In this document: positions 17,056-25,998 of the stretch, piece after piece
Position numbering within the stretch: the stretch's first letter is position 1
Layout: every line of letters starts with the position of its first letter
From: Mangrovimonas spongiae
GTDB lineage: Bacteria; Bacteroidota; Bacteroidia; Flavobacteriales; Flavobacteriaceae
Direction of reading: 5' to 3'
Length of the DNA stretch: 64,000 nucleotides
Assembly (NCBI RefSeq): GCF_003944795.1
Contig: NZ_RWBG01000004.1
Span: 62,001-126,000, forward strand
Translations under genes and position numbers: made by a program
Notes under the pieces: generated by a model
The model's database searches: none
The model's input: the letters and a program-made list of their open reading frames with translations, nothing else
Told to the model about the DNA's origin: nothing

Positions 17056-18813
17056 TTAGTCTTTTTTAGAGCTAATGTTTACGCCATTGTCATCTATTTT
17101 TACGTTTACACTTTCAGATTTAGCATTAATCCCTTCATCGTTTATTTTTATAAGGCTTTTATCGCCTTTAATTTCTAGGCTATCGCCATTTATTATAACG
17201 CCTTTGTCTTTTTTCTTAATATCTATATTAACTTCAAAATCCTCATCATCGCAATCTAAACATTGTAATTCGTCATCCATAACTTTTAAGTAATGTTCTT
17301 CCATATCGTTGTGTAATATGTCGTTGTAATAACTAGAGTTTCTGTGAAAAGAATATGTATTATCATCGGCATATAAAGTAAGTCCTTCTGGTAAATAAAG
17401 TGTAACTTCTACTTCTTGATCTCTAAATTTACTTTTAAAGGCTGTTGTGTGATAGGCATTTAATTGTAATTCGTTTCCAGAAAGTAAATAGCTATAATCT
17501 ATATCGTTGGCACGTTCTCTAGCGGCTTTGTAGCTGTTACCTTCGGCTGTTTTTTCAATACGAATACTGGCTAACGAATCTTTGGTTGATTTTACAATTA
17601 ATCGAACATCCGATGAATAGATAAGTTTTTCATCGGCTTCGTTGTAAACCAATTTATAAGGTGTATGGTTTCTATACACACTATTACTGTACAAGGTGTT
17701 TCCTTGCATTTTAAGGTACAATGTGTCTTGAGCGGTTACTTGTAAGGTTTCGGTTTTAGTTGCGTTAGCATCAAAGGCATGTTCGCTGGCTTGTCTTATG
17801 CCAATAATAATTAACCCAACAATAGAAAGTATCCAGAGCCCCAATAACGAAAACTTAGCAATGTTTCCTATAGATTTAAGGTTATTCACTAATATTTTTA
17901 ACCCTAAATAAAACAGGAAGAAAAAAGGAATTCCAAAAAAGAAAAATGTTAGTAACGATGATAGCCATACAGGCGTATTGGCTGCATTAGCGGCATCAAT
18001 AAAGTCGAATCCTGGTATGTTTGCAAAATCTGATATCCCGAAGGTAAATAACCCAATTATTAAACCTATTAATGTTGATGCACCAATAAGTATTAAAAGA
18101 ACACCAATAAATTTGGCAAAAACTTTAAGGCAAAACATAATGATATCGCCTAAAGTATCGAAAAAGGATTTAGAGTTAGATTTTACTTTGTTGCCGTATT
18201 TTTCGTAATCGACATTTTTTACGGTTTCTGAAACGTTGTCAATGCCATCACGAATTTTTTTTTCAATATTGGTAATGTTAACCGGCTCGCCAGTCATGGT
18301 AAGTTTTTCGGCTGTAGTAACGGCTTCTGGAACTAAAATCCAGAATAAAATATAAATAAGAATAAATGTTCCACCAGATCCTAATGCCAATAAAATCCAT
18401 AATAAGCGTACCCAAACCGCATCGATACCCAAATAATGCCCCAATCCAGACGATACACCGCCTATATACGAGTTATCTGTATCGCGATATAGCTTTTTTG
18501 ATGACCGTTTGGTATAAGTACTTTTGGGGTCGTCTTCAAAAATTTCTTCATCAACAAGATAATCTTCAGGTTGTCCCATTATATTAATAACGTCGTCAAC
18601 CTCTTTACTACTAATCACTTGTTTATCGTGTTTCATACGCTCTGTAAAAAGCTCGGCAATACGAGCTTCAATATCGGCTATAATTTCAGAGCGTCCTTGT
18701 GCGTCTGTAAATGAACGTTTTATAGCCTCCAAATAGCGTTGCAATTTTAAGTACGCATCTTCATCTATATAGAAGAATGTACCTGCTAGGTTTATGTTGA
18801 CTGTTTTATTCAT
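17056..18813 (-). CDS. PspC-domain membrane protein with large C-terminal beta domain
   Basis: The 585-residue protein starts with a ~95-residue cytosolic helical region (LQRYLEAIKRSF..EVDDVINIMGQPEDYL). A PspC domain follows (about 106-164; KKLYRDTDNSYIGGVSSGLGHYLGIDAVWVRLLWI). Further membrane helices lie at about 216-250, 283-310 and 320-345, and an extracytoplasmic beta-rich tail (360-585) is similar in character to DUF2807/DUF4097 domains. PspC takes part in the phage-shock envelope response in proteobacteria. In Bacteroidota this fused form usually accompanies a PadR regulator, as here: the PadR gene overlaps its start by 4 bp. Confidence 0.88.
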   Translation of the reverse strand: MNKTVNINLAGTFFYIDEDAYLKLQRYLEAIKRSFTDAQGRSEIIADIEARIAELFTERMKHDKQVISSKEVDDVINIMGQPEDYLVDEEIFEDDPKSTYTKRSSKKLYRDTDNSYIGGVSSGLGHYLGIDAVWVRLLWILLALGSGGTFILIYILFWILVPEAVTTAEKLTMTGEPVNITNIEKKIRDGIDNVSETVKNVDYEKYGNKVKSNSKSFFDTLGDIIMFCLKVFAKFIGVLLILIGASTLIGLIIGLFTFGISDFANIPGFDFIDAANAANTPVWLSSLLTFFFFGIPFFFLFYLGLKILVNNLKSIGNIAKFSLLGLWILSIVGLIIIGIRQASEHAFDANATKTETLQVTAQDTLYLKMQGNTLYSNSVYRNHTPYKLVYNEADEKLIYSSDVRLIVKSTKDSLASIRIEKTAEGNSYKAARERANDIDYSYLLSGNELQLNAYHTTAFKSKFRDQEVEVTLYLPEGLTLYADDNTYSFHRNSSYYNDILHNDMEEHYLKVMDDELQCLDCDDEDFEVNIDIKKKDKGVIINGDSLEIKGDKSLIKINDEGINAKSESVNVKIDDNGVNISSKKD

Positions 18814-19151
18814 TTTGTTTTATTTTTTTGACTGGTTACTATGTTAACTGCGTTTTGTAAATCTTCCCAAGTGCTGTTTAGTTCCTTAAGAAATAATTTT
18901 CCTGTTTCTGTAAGACCATAATATTTTCGTGGTGGTCCAGATGTTGATTCTTCCCAACGATAGGAAAGAAGTCCTGCGTTTTTAAGTCGAGTAAGTAAAG
19001 GGTAAATAGTCCCTTCAACCACTAGCATTTTGGCGTTTTTTAGGGTGTCTAGAATCTCGGCTACATAAGCGTCTTCATCTTTTAAAATAGATAAGATGCA
19101 GTATTCCAGAACACCTTTTCGCATTTGTGCTTTTGTGTTTTCTATCTTCAT
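18810..19151 (-). CDS. PadR-family transcriptional regulator
   Basis: The 113-residue protein is a compact PadR winged helix: MRKGVLEYCILSILKDEDAYVAEILDTL, then the recognition part VVEGTIYPLLTRLKNAGLLSYRWEESTSGPPRKYYGLTETGK. The short C-terminal helix is of the PadR-s2 type. It probably represses its own operon, with the DUF4870 gene upstream and PspC downstream. The stop overlaps the PspC start by 4 bp, indicating translational coupling. The inducer is unknown. No operator could be fixed by eye. Confidence 0.92.
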   Translation of the reverse strand: MKIENTKAQMRKGVLEYCILSILKDEDAYVAEILDTLKNAKMLVVEGTIYPLLTRLKNAGLLSYRWEESTSGPPRKYYGLTETGKLFLKELNSTWEDLQNAVNIVTSQKNKTK

Positions 19152-19213
19152 GGTCTAATTCGGTTTAATGATGAAACTGTTCATTTTTTGATTGATTTTA
19201 ATTGATGATTAGT

Positions 19214-19660
19214 TTATTTGATGAAATTAATAGTAAGTGGGTATTTATAGGGCAAACCATCTCTAGCCTTTAAACTAGCTGTAACAATAAAAACCAGTTC
19301 CAAGATGAAAGCTATAATACCTAAAAATCCCATAAAACCTGTAAAGTATAATAAAGGAGAAGGGTTATCTAAATCAATGTGAAAATTTTGGAACCCATTA
19401 ATATCTATAAAGTCTATCCCACCAAAAAACTTAAAAATAAAAAAAGGAATGGTTATCATACCTATAATAATGGTGTACAACAGTATACTTATTTGAAAGT
19501 TAATAGCTTGTTTACCGTGCTCATTTACAAATTCGCCTTTATCTTTATTAATACTCCATAAAAGTATAGGACCAATAAAGTTTCCTAAAGGGATAATAAA
19601 CCTAGAAAAGGTGGATAAATGAATAAACGTAGCGATGTTTTTTTGATGATTGTTTAGCAT
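19214..19660 (-). CDS. DUF4870-family membrane protein
   Basis: The 148-residue protein has three to four hydrophobic segments (LSTFSRFIIPLGNFIGPILLW, INFQISILLYTIIIGMITIPFFIF, LLYFTGFMGFLGIIAFILELVFIVTASL) and the DUF4870 signature NEHGKQAINFQISILLY. Its function is unknown. The frame extends to a TTG at 19693, but this TTG lies in the -7 box TATATTTG, so I used the ATG at 19660 (MLNNHQKNIATFIHLS). It is the first gene of the DUF4870-PadR-PspC set. Confidence 0.85.
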   Translation of the reverse strand: MLNNHQKNIATFIHLSTFSRFIIPLGNFIGPILLWSINKDKGEFVNEHGKQAINFQISILLYTIIIGMITIPFFIFKFFGGIDFIDINGFQNFHIDLDNPSPLLYFTGFMGFLGIIAFILELVFIVTASLKARDGLPYKYPLTINFIK

Positions 19661-19690
19661 GATTGATGATTCATATAATAGTTTCTTATG

Positions 19691-19722
19691 CAAATATATA
19701 TCTAAAAAAAGGTATTATGCAA
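19691..19722 (-). promoter_or_regulatory. Promoter of the DUF4870-PadR-PspC operon
   Basis: On the minus strand there is a perfect -7 box TATATTTG (19698-19691) with TTG about 21 bp upstream (19722-19720) as the -33 element. The DUF4870 ATG follows 30 bp downstream. Confidence 0.62.
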
Positions 19723-19807
19723 TACAAAGTACTAAAAATTAACATATTTTTAACAAAAGTGAATTCAGTTTTTTTCGGTACTTTAGTGGGCAATTAAAAA
19801 AGCTCTC

Positions 19808-20260
19808 ATGACAATTTCACCCAAAAAACTAAACCTATTTTTATTATTTAAATTACCTTCTGCTTACTTTACAGGAGTAAGAGCCACATTTATAGACGAC
19901 AATAGTTGCGAGGTTAAAGTAAAACACAAGTGGATTAACCAAAACCCTTTTAAATCTATGTTTTGGGCAGTACAAGGTATGGCGGCTGAATTGACCACTG
20001 GGGCTTTAATGCTAACCAAAATAAAAGCTTCTGGAAAGCGTATTTCTATGTTGGTAGCCAATAACAAAGGTAGTTTTACTAAAAAGGCAACAGGAAGAAT
20101 TACATTTAAATGCCATCAAGGAGACGCAATTAACGAAGTAATAAAAAAAGCGATAGAAACAGGAGAAGGGCAAACTATTTGGTTGTATGCCAATGGTGTT
20201 GATGAGTCTGGAGATGAAGTTTCTCAATTTGGTTTTGAGTGGACACTAAAAGTAAAGTAA
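19808..20260 (+). CDS. DUF4442 hot-dog-fold protein
   Basis: The 150-residue protein resembles DUF4442, a thioesterase-like hot-dog family: LPSAYFTGVRATFIDDNSCEVKVKHKWINQNPFKSMFWAVQGMAAELTTGAL fits the long helix with a central strand. The later strands (RITFKCHQGD, EVSQFGFEWTLKVK) complete the sheet. Some hot-dog proteins hydrolyse acyl-CoA, but catalytic residues are not obvious here. It is divergent from the DUF4870 operon and 63 bp ahead of the AIM24-like gene, with which it may be cotranscribed. Confidence 0.7.
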   Translation: MTISPKKLNLFLLFKLPSAYFTGVRATFIDDNSCEVKVKHKWINQNPFKSMFWAVQGMAAELTTGALMLTKIKASGKRISMLVANNKGSFTKKATGRITFKCHQGDAINEVIKKAIETGEGQTIWLYANGVDESGDEVSQFGFEWTLKVK

Positions 20261-20323
20261 TTACTGTAACAAAATCGATATTTAAGCAACCTATTTATAA
20301 AATCAATCAAAAAGCATAATATT

Positions 20324-21124
20324 ATGACAGCACACGAAATAGATTACAGAATTTTTGGAGAAGAAATGCAATTTGTAGAAATTGAGTTAGATCCACAAGA
20401 AGGTGTTATTGCCGAAGCCGGAAGCTTTATGATGATGGATGACGGCATAAAGATGGAAACCATTTTTGGTGATGGCTCTAAAAACGATTCTGGATTTTTA
20501 GGTAAAATTTTGGGTGCAGGAAAGCGAATCCTTACAGGAGAAAGTTTGTTCATGACGGCTTTTTATAATAACCTATCTGGAAAACGAAATGTAAGTTTTG
20601 CGTCGCCATATCCAGGAAAAATTGTGCCTATAGATTTAACTCATTTTGGCGGGAAGTTTATTTGTCAAAAAGATGCTTTTTTGTGTGCCGCTAAAGGTGT
20701 AAGCGTCGGTATAGAGTTTAGTAAACGTCTAGGTCGTGGCCTTTTTGGAGGTGAAGGTTTTATTATGCAAAAACTAGAAGGTGATGGTATGGCCTTTGTT
20801 CATGCAGGAGGAACTATGGCAAAGAAAGAATTAAAAGCAGGAGAAACATTACGAGTAGATACAGGTTGTATAGTTGGTTTTACAAAAGGTATAGATTATG
20901 ATATTGAGTTTGTAGGCGGCATTAAGAATACCATTTTTGGTGGCGAGGGGTTATTCTTTGCTAAACTTCAAGGGCCTGGAACAGTTTATGTTCAATCGTT
21001 ACCATTTAGTAGATTAGCTGGTAGAGTGCTTGCATCTGCGCCAAGAGCAGGCGGTAAAGATAAAGGTGAAGGAAGTATTTTAGGAGGTTTAGGAGACTTA
21101 TTAGACGGCGATAATAGATTTTAA
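20324..21124 (+). CDS. AIM24-like TIGR00266-family protein
   Basis: The 266-residue glycine-rich protein matches the TIGR00266/AIM24 group: [35 protein letters not shown], then [32 protein letters not shown], and two copies of a G-[LI]-FGGEG-[FL] element ([19 protein letters not shown] and [18 protein letters not shown]), consistent with the internally repeated double beta-barrel of the family. The cellular role is not established. There is no signal peptide, so it is cytosolic. Confidence 0.85.
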   Translation: MTAHEIDYRIFGEEMQFVEIELDPQEGVIAEAGSFMMMDDGIKMETIFGDGSKNDSGFLGKILGAGKRILTGESLFMTAFYNNLSGKRNVSFASPYPGKIVPIDLTHFGGKFICQKDAFLCAAKGVSVGIEFSKRLGRGLFGGEGFIMQKLEGDGMAFVHAGGTMAKKELKAGETLRVDTGCIVGFTKGIDYDIEFVGGIKNTIFGGEGLFFAKLQGPGTVYVQSLPFSRLAGRVLASAPRAGGKDKGEGSILGGLGDLLDGDNRF

Positions 21125-21285
21125 TCTTATATTATTCGTGGTTAAATAGTTATAAATTTAAGTGTTAAAATTTTGTTGATTTTATGTTTTTAAACACTTT
21201 TTTTACTACCTTTAGTATCTAACTTAATAGAATTATAGCCTATAAAACATTTCTACTTTATTAACCCAAAACCTAAAAATTAATT

Positions 21286-21483
21286 ATGGCGAGAGCAATG
21301 TTTGAGTACACCAAAACTGTGCTTAAAAAAGTAAGTTTTGACACTACGTTGTTCTGTAAAGAAGTGCAAAAAGCAATGCAACGCTTATTGCCTTACGAGA
21401 TTGAAGAACTTAGGATTTTTATCCAATCTTTAATCCGACAGAACCCAGAATTAAATCAATGTTTAATACACTTAAAGAACTAA
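21286..21483 (+). CDS. Small conserved-looking protein, 65 aa
   Basis: This small basic, mostly helical protein (MARAMFEYTKTVLKKVSFD..) has an AT-rich leader, a strong terminator directly after its stop and no internal oddities, which supports it being real. It contains two cysteines and no transmembrane segment. I do not recognise a family with a known function. A near -7 box (TACCTTTA at 21207-21214, one mismatch) lies 72 bp upstream. Confidence 0.68.
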   Translation: MARAMFEYTKTVLKKVSFDTTLFCKEVQKAMQRLLPYEIEELRIFIQSLIRQNPELNQCLIHLKN

Positions 21484-21485
21484 AT

Positions 21486-21516
21486 AAAAAAGCGATCTTT
21501 TTAGATCGCTTTTTTA
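21486..21516. terminator. Bidirectional terminator after the 65-aa gene
   Basis: Stem AAGCGATC/GATCGCTT with loop TTTTTA, flanked by A and T runs. It can also end the leftward oxyR transcript. Confidence 0.9.
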
Positions 21517-21534
21517 TGTTTTAATAGCATATTA

Positions 21535-22476
21535 TTACTTTTTAGGGAGGGGACTAATAATTTTAACATTTTGAAACGCTATTGCCCCGCGAACAATACT
21601 TGAAATAGTATCGTATAAAGCATTTATAATTTGCATTTTTAATTCGCTTTTATGATATATTAAACTAACCTCTCTGGCAGGACTTGGCTCGGTAAAGTGA
21701 CGTAAGTTAGTTTTTAAATTATCTTTAAGATCTAAAGTATGTAAATAAGGAAGCAATGTCATGCCTAATCCTTCGTTTGATAATTTTATTAAAGTTTCAA
21801 TACTACCACTTTCCAATTGAAACGCGTCTTCGTTTTGATTTTTTAAAGATTTACAAAGATTAATAATACCGTCTCTAAAACAATGACCATCTTCCAATAA
21901 AAGCATATCATGCAAATCTAAATCATTAACTTCAATGTGCTTTTTTTCAAAAAGTCTGTGGTTTTGTGGAATATAACCAACAAAAGGTTCGTAATAAATA
22001 GGTCTTTCTTTAAGGTTATCCTTTTCTAAAGGTGTTGCAGCAATGGCAGCATCAAGGTGTCCATCTTCTAGGCGTTGGATAATTTCTTCGGTGGTTAGCT
22101 CCTCAATTTTTAATTTTACTTTAGCATGTTTTTTTATAAACGTTTTTAAAAACATAGGAAGTAGCGTAGGCATAATAGTAGGAATAATACCCAACCTAAA
22201 TTCGCCACCAATAAATCCTTTTTGCTGATCGACAATATCTTGAATTCTATCCGATTCATTTACAATATTTCTAGCCTGTAATACTATTTTTTTACCAACC
22301 TCGGTAAGTTCGATAGGTTTTTTACCTCTATCAAAAATTAATACATCAAGCTCTTCTTCAAGCTTTTGTATTTGCATGCTTAATGTAGGTTGCGTAACAA
22401 AGCAACTTTGAGCTGCTTTGGTAAAGTTTTGATGTTCGGCAACCGCTAAAACATAATATAATTGTGTAATCGTCAT
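21535..22476 (-). CDS. oxyR: Hydrogen-peroxide sensing LysR regulator OxyR
   Basis: The 313-residue protein has a LysR helix-turn-helix (FTKAAQSCFVTQPTLSMQIQKLEEEL) and an effector domain with GHCFRDGIINLC. Taking the ATG at 22476 as start puts these cysteines at 199 and 208, the numbers of the redox pair in E. coli OxyR. This both supports the function and decides the start against an upstream TTG at 22485. It should activate peroxide-defence genes when the disulfide forms. It is divergent from dps across 108 bp, a classic target arrangement. Confidence 0.93.
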   Translation of the reverse strand: MTITQLYYVLAVAEHQNFTKAAQSCFVTQPTLSMQIQKLEEELDVLIFDRGKKPIELTEVGKKIVLQARNIVNESDRIQDIVDQQKGFIGGEFRLGIIPTIMPTLLPMFLKTFIKKHAKVKLKIEELTTEEIIQRLEDGHLDAAIAATPLEKDNLKERPIYYEPFVGYIPQNHRLFEKKHIEVNDLDLHDMLLLEDGHCFRDGIINLCKSLKNQNEDAFQLESGSIETLIKLSNEGLGMTLLPYLHTLDLKDNLKTNLRHFTEPSPAREVSLIYHKSELKMQIINALYDTISSIVRGAIAFQNVKIISPLPKK

Positions 22477-22548
22477 AAGTATCAATTTAGGCTATAAAAA
22501 TATAAAATCTATCAATTATATTTATTAAAAAAAGCAGCTTATTATGAG

Positions 22549-22556
22549 TATTTTTG
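22549..22556 (+). promoter_or_regulatory. -7 box TATTTTTG of dps
   Basis: Exact TAnnTTTG match 28 bp before the dps ATG. No TTTG at the -33 position is visible, which would fit a promoter that needs an activator such as OxyR; this last point is inference. Confidence 0.6.
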
Positions 22557-22584
22557 AACTGTAAAAGAAACCATAGAAAAACGA

Positions 22585-23070
22585 ATGAAAATGACTTTAA
22601 ATACAATAGGATTAAATAAAGAAGAAACTAAAGATTTAGCAGGTGATTTAAATACACTTTTGGCAAATTTTCAGTTGTATTATCAAAATTTAAGAGGTAT
22701 TCACTGGAATATTAAAGGAAAGGCATTTTTTGACCTTCATACTAAGTTTGAAGAATTGTATACCGATGCTAATGTAAAAGTTGATGAAATTGCAGAGCGT
22801 ATTCTTACGTTAGGGGTAACACCTTTACATACGTTTGACGATTATACTAAAGCAGGGCAAGTACCTGTAGGAAAAAACATTTCTCAAGATGAAAAAGCGG
22901 TACGCTTAATTGTTGATTCATTGTCAGAGCTCTTAAAGATTGAACGAACTATTCTTGAAAAATCTGATGAAGTTGGTGACGAAGGAACCAATGCTATGAT
23001 GAGCGACTTTATTACCGAACAAGAAAAAACCGTTTGGATGATGAAAGCTTGGTTAGGCGAAACCGTATAA
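22585..23070 (+). CDS. dps: Dps-family ferritin-like DNA-protection protein
   Basis: The 161-residue protein has all four Dps ferroxidase ligands in the usual spacing: His40 (GIHWNIKG), His52 (DLHTKF), Asp67 and Glu71 (VKVDEIAERI). It forms a dodecamer that oxidises ferrous iron with peroxide and stores the product, protecting DNA. An ATG three codons in (22591) is an alternative start; the difference is trivial. It lies opposite oxyR and ends at a terminator. Confidence 0.95.
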   Translation: MKMTLNTIGLNKEETKDLAGDLNTLLANFQLYYQNLRGIHWNIKGKAFFDLHTKFEELYTDANVKVDEIAERILTLGVTPLHTFDDYTKAGQVPVGKNISQDEKAVRLIVDSLSELLKIERTILEKSDEVGDEGTNAMMSDFITEQEKTVWMMKAWLGETV

Positions 23071-23096
23071 ATATTTGGTTAGTTAGTAGATTGATT

Positions 23097-23136
23097 AAAA
23101 GCCCAAACTTGTATTGTACAAGTAAGGGCTTTTTTA
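23097..23136. terminator. Terminator between dps and the DUF2141 gene
   Basis: Imperfect long stem AAAAGCCC-aa-ACTTGT/ACAAGT-aa-GGGCTTTT with T run on the right and A run on the left; usable from both sides. Confidence 0.85.
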
Positions 23137-23139
23137 TGT

Positions 23140-23562
23140 TTAAAACCTAATGGTTAAATCCAGGTTGTTGTTGGTAACTTCAAATTTAGCATCGTTAAAT
23201 GTTGGTGGGCCAAATAACATGGGGTTGTTGCTCATGCCATAAGATTCTATTGGCATACCCGAAGGATCAAAATCCATACGATTATTATCGTTTTCGTCAT
23301 GGAGGACCATAACAGCGTAAGTTCCCGCTTTTAGGTTAGGGAAAGTAGCCACAACAGTATCTCCTTCTACTTTTAATTTCGCATTTTGAATACCCTTAGC
23401 TTTCATAAACGTGTCCTGATTGTGCAAGCCAATTAAAATATGTCCTTTTTGATTTAAAATATTGGCAATTTTAACGTCTACCGTATAGGTGTTTGTTGAA
23501 TCTTGAGCTTTTATGATAAAAGGCAGTAGTGTTAACATAACTACAATAGCTAGATGTTTCAT
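23140..23562 (-). CDS. DUF2141 secreted protein
   Basis: The 140-residue protein has a signal peptide (MKHLAIVVMLTLLPFIIKAQ) and the DUF2141 pattern: VDVKIANILNQKGHILIGLHNQDTFM, then FPNLKAGTYAVMVLHDENDNNRMDFDPSGMPIESYGMSNN. It has an EF-hand-like acidic loop (DENDNNRMDFD) that may bind calcium. It is probably periplasmic and a single immunoglobulin-like beta domain. The function of the family is not known. It is monocistronic. Confidence 0.85.
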   Translation of the reverse strand: MKHLAIVVMLTLLPFIIKAQDSTNTYTVDVKIANILNQKGHILIGLHNQDTFMKAKGIQNAKLKVEGDTVVATFPNLKAGTYAVMVLHDENDNNRMDFDPSGMPIESYGMSNNPMLFGPPTFNDAKFEVTNNNLDLTIRF

Positions 23563-23673
23563 TTTATGATGTTTTTTTGATTAATATTCTTTGCAAATAT
23601 TGTGAAGATATAAATAGGTGAAAATAATTGCTTACTGAATTGTAGTTTTTATAAGATGAGTTGTTGTAAATAC

Positions 23674-25005
23674 TTAAATTAATCCTCTAGCTTTAATTTC
23701 TAAATATTTATTTATGGTGTTTATCGTGAGTTTTTCTGGTGGAGTTAAAACGGTTTGAATACCATGCTTATTAAGTTCTTTCGCCATAAGTCTTTTTTCA
23801 TATTGAAACTTTTCGGCAATAGTTTTGTGGTAAATCGTTTCAATATCCTCGGCATCCTGTAGTACAAGTTTAGAGAGTTCGGTATTTTCAAACATAATAA
23901 CAACAAGCAAATGTTGTTTTGAAATGGCTAATAAATAAGGAAGTTGTCGTTTTAAAGCACTAATATGCTCAAAATTTGTGTAAAGCATCATTAAGCCCCT
24001 ATGGGTTGCTTTGCGTTTTAAATGTGCGTAAAGGTTGCCAAAATCACTATCGTGAAATTGCGTGTTTATATTGTAAAGATTTTCTATAATGTTATTAAGG
24101 TGTGTTAGTTTATTTACAGGAGGAATAAACGTTTCAATAGTTTTAGAAAAAGAAACCATACCAACTTTATCATGCTTTTTTAAGGCAACATTACTAAAGG
24201 CCAATGTAGCATTTATAGCATAATCCAATAGTTTCAAGCCTTCAAAAGGCATTTTCATAACACGACCAGTATCGATAATAGAATAAATAGGTTGCGATTT
24301 TTCATCTTGATATTGGTTAACCATAAGTTGACTTTTCTTGGCTGTTGCTTTCCAATTTATGGTTCTAAAATCATCACCTTGTACATAGTCTTTAATTTGT
24401 TCAAACTCTTGTGTATGTCCAATACGCCTAATTTTTTTCATGCCAAAAGCTGTTAAATGATTGCTTATGGCGAGAAAATCATATTTCTGCATTTGTATAA
24501 AAGACGGATATACTTTTACCATTTGCTCGTTTTGAAAACTGTATTTTCGTTTTATAATTTTTAGTCTGCTAGAAAGGTAAATATTGACATATCCAAAACG
24601 GTACTCGCCACGGTCTACTGGTCTTACAAAATAATCGAAATGATAATTATCAAAAGATTCTAAAGTAGCTTTATGTAAAAAATCACGTTTTTGAAACTGT
24701 TCCGGTAGTTCATCAATTATTTCAAGAAAAACGTTTAAAGCATAGGAGCTTTTTATAGTTATAGAAACGGGGTTTTTATCGCTATTAGAAAATCGCTCAG
24801 GAAGCAACCTACTAGCAGTTATGCTATATTTAGGATTGTAAATGATAAGTAAATCGGCAATAAAGAGTACACTTATAATAATAACACCACTCCAAGCTAC
24901 AGGATATAAAACGGGAATCCAATACGATAGTAAAAAACATACCGAAACAAGCGCTAGGTAGCTATAGAAATTGCCGTGTATGTAAAGCGATTTTATAAAG
25001 CGCAT
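23674..25005 (-). CDS. DUF58-domain protein of the MoxR module
   Basis: The 443-residue protein has two N-terminal membrane helices (about 14-30 and 33-50) and the DUF58 signature DYVQGDDFRTINWKATAKKSQLMVNQY at about 205-230. A von Willebrand A-like fold follows (SIIDTGRVMKMPFEGLKLLDYAINATLAFSNVALKKHDKVGMVSFS). DUF58 proteins act with MoxR ATPases in maturing or inserting cofactors or proteins, though the exact client is unknown. It lies 9 bp downstream of the MoxR gene and ends the operon. Confidence 0.9.
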   Translation of the reverse strand: MRFIKSLYIHGNFYSYLALVSVCFLLSYWIPVLYPVAWSGVIIISVLFIADLLIIYNPKYSITASRLLPERFSNSDKNPVSITIKSSYALNVFLEIIDELPEQFQKRDFLHKATLESFDNYHFDYFVRPVDRGEYRFGYVNIYLSSRLKIIKRKYSFQNEQMVKVYPSFIQMQKYDFLAISNHLTAFGMKKIRRIGHTQEFEQIKDYVQGDDFRTINWKATAKKSQLMVNQYQDEKSQPIYSIIDTGRVMKMPFEGLKLLDYAINATLAFSNVALKKHDKVGMVSFSKTIETFIPPVNKLTHLNNIIENLYNINTQFHDSDFGNLYAHLKRKATHRGLMMLYTNFEHISALKRQLPYLLAISKQHLLVVIMFENTELSKLVLQDAEDIETIYHKTIAEKFQYEKRLMAKELNKHGIQTVLTPPEKLTINTINKYLEIKARGLI

Positions 25006-25014
25006 ATTAAGGGA

Positions 25015-25998
25015 TTACCTAGGTATTTCAACAGATTGGACAATCATTTCTACTACATTCTCGGTGGTCATACCTTCCATTTCGCGTTCTGGGGTTAAAA
25101 TAATACGGTGATTTAAAACAGGCGTTAACGATTTTTTGACATCTTCTGGAGTTACAAAATCACGTCCATTAATAGCCGCAAACGCTTTCGATGTGTTTAA
25201 AATGGCTAAAGAAGCTCTTGGTGAGCCACCTAAATACAAGTGTGGATGATTTCTTGTTTTTTGAACAATCTCGGCAATGTAATTTATAATTTTACCTTCT
25301 ACAATAATCTCTTGAGTTTTGGTTTTAAAATCGGCCAGTTTTTCGGCATCTAGAACAGGAGAAATAACGGTTTGTGGTTTCTCGCCTTTACGATTGTGGT
25401 GACTTTCAATAATTTTTATTTCTTCTTCAAGAGAGGGATAATCGACTTTTATTTTAAAAATAAAACGATCTAGCTGTGCTTCGGGTAACGCATAAGTACC
25501 TTCTTGTTCTATAGGATTTTGAGTGGCTAAAACCATAAATGGACTTTTAAACTTATAGGTATTTCCATCTATAGTGGCTTGACGTTCTTCCATGGTTTCA
25601 AAAAGAGCAGCTTGCGTTTTGGCAGGCGCACGGTTTATTTCATCTATTAAAACAATATTTGAAAAAATAGGGCCTTGTTTAAATTCGAAATCGGATATTT
25701 TAGTGTTAAAAATAGAAGTTCCTAAAACATCGCTAGGCATTAAATCTGGTGTAAATTGAATGCGGCTAAACTGCGTTTTTAAAGACTTTGCAAACAGTTT
25801 TGCTGTAACTGTTTTGGCAATACCAGGAACACCTTCAATGAGCACATGGCCATCTGCTAAAAGAGCGACAATAAGTAACTCGATAAAGTTGTCTTGACCA
25901 ATAATAACTTTACTCAATTCGGCTTTAATATTGTCTACCGCTTGTTTTAATTCGGTTAAAGAAATCCTATTGTTAAAGTCTAAGTTTTCGTTTTCCAT
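25015..25998 (-). CDS. MoxR-family AAA+ ATPase
   Basis: The 327-residue ATPase has Walker A (EGVPGIAKTVTAK), Walker B (VLIDEINRAPAKTQ), sensor 1 (VLATQNPIEQEGTYALPEAQLDRF), and an arginine-finger region. MoxR ATPases are chaperone-like and work with DUF58/VWA proteins. The start overlaps the end of the DUF4350 gene by 19 bp, so it is translated together with the upstream genes of the module. Confidence 0.95.
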   Translation of the reverse strand: MENENLDFNNRISLTELKQAVDNIKAELSKVIIGQDNFIELLIVALLADGHVLIEGVPGIAKTVTAKLFAKSLKTQFSRIQFTPDLMPSDVLGTSIFNTKISDFEFKQGPIFSNIVLIDEINRAPAKTQAALFETMEERQATIDGNTYKFKSPFMVLATQNPIEQEGTYALPEAQLDRFIFKIKVDYPSLEEEIKIIESHHNRKGEKPQTVISPVLDAEKLADFKTKTQEIIVEGKIINYIAEIVQKTRNHPHLYLGGSPRASLAILNTSKAFAAINGRDFVTPEDVKKSLTPVLNHRIILTPEREMEGMTTENVVEMIVQSVEIPR

